Source of the DNA: an uncultured Saccharospirillaceae bacterium
GTDB taxonomy: Bacteria; Pseudomonadota; Gammaproteobacteria; Pseudomonadales; Oceanobacteraceae
Assembly: GCA_947503895.1 (NCBI GenBank)
Contig: CANNFT010000005.1
Location: forward strand, 1-64,000
DNA length: 64,000 bases
Direction of reading: 5' to 3'
The translations under genes and the position numbers were made by a program. Under the pieces are notes generated by a model. The model searched no databases. It worked only from the letters and a program-made list of their open reading frames with translations, and was not told where the DNA came from. This document shows positions 63,953 to 64,000 of the stretch, in pieces. Within the stretch, counting starts at the first letter, position 1. Each line of letters opens with the position of its first letter.

Positions 63953-64000
63953 ATGATAAAACCAACAGCTCTACTCGCTATGGCGCTTCTGACTACAAAG
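63953..64000 (+). CDS. Start of an exported protein, cut by window edge
   Basis: ATG at 63953 with AAGGAATTCACC before it (AAGGA nine bases upstream). The first 16 codons (MIKPTALLAMALLTTK) look like the beginning of a signal peptide. The rest is beyond the window. Confidence 0.5.
   Translation, partial: MIKPTALLAMALLTTK

Overview
The window is a chromosomal segment of a free-living, probably marine, Gammaproteobacterium of the Oceanospirillales/Pseudomonadales kind. This is inferred from gene content and order, not from a database search. The order tex-gshA, dsbB-rsd(algQ), algP-TIGR02444-yheS, gpmI-envC-ctpA-yibQ with yibN-secB-trmL, and DUF4124-ntrB-ntrC resembles Pseudomonas and relatives. 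A full mannose-sensitive-haemagglutinin (MSHA) type IV pilus operon, best known from Vibrio and Shewanella, sits in the middle. Base composition looks mid-range (about 45-48% GC by eye) and drops near the right end.

Layout. 0-3 kb: a repeat-bearing lipoprotein cut by the left edge, a DUF1566-like anchored protein, and an unusual chalcone-isomerase-like/double TonB-C protein. 3-10 kb: tex, gshA (glutathione), an RMF-like ribosome hibernation factor, a FliL-like protein, dsbB and rsd. 10-17 kb: a WD40 lipoprotein, a DUF4124 protein, an orphan ParA ATPase, the histone-H1-like algP with its repeat array, a TIGR02444 protein and the ABC-F protein yheS. 17-19 kb: a Cache-domain NarL-type two-component pair. 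19-26.5 kb: cell-wall and envelope genes (yibQ, ctpA, envC), gpmI, and yibN-secB-trmL. 27-35.6 kb: an exported lipoprotein, a copper/silver handling block (Cys/Met-rich exported peptide, DUF411 lipoprotein, CusB-CusF fusion, CusA), then an overlapping GNAT/cytochrome c pair. 36-53 kb: the MSHA operon, mshI, a PilN-like gene, mshJKLMNEG, pilin, mshCDOPQ, all on the + strand with tiny gaps or overlaps. 53-56 kb: an NTF2-like protein, a LysR regulator divergent from a DJ-1/PfpI gene with a perfect palindrome between them, a DMT transporter and an ABM monooxygenase-like protein. 56-59.5 kb: ntrC, ntrB and a DUF4124 protein.

59.5-64 kb is accessory: unknown small genes, an AT-rich membrane protein, a solitary Tn21-type serine resolvase with its own res-like site but no transposase in view, a structured non-coding stretch, and a large protein whose middle looks like a MazF/PemK toxin fold. 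A new gene starts at the right edge.

Most worth a second look are the MazF-fold fusion with the structured, terminator-ended non-coding DNA beside it, the solitary resolvase/res module, the chalcone-isomerase/TonB-C fusion, and the CusB-CusF/DUF411 copper block without an outer-membrane partner. Nothing here can be declared a new system from sequence reading alone.
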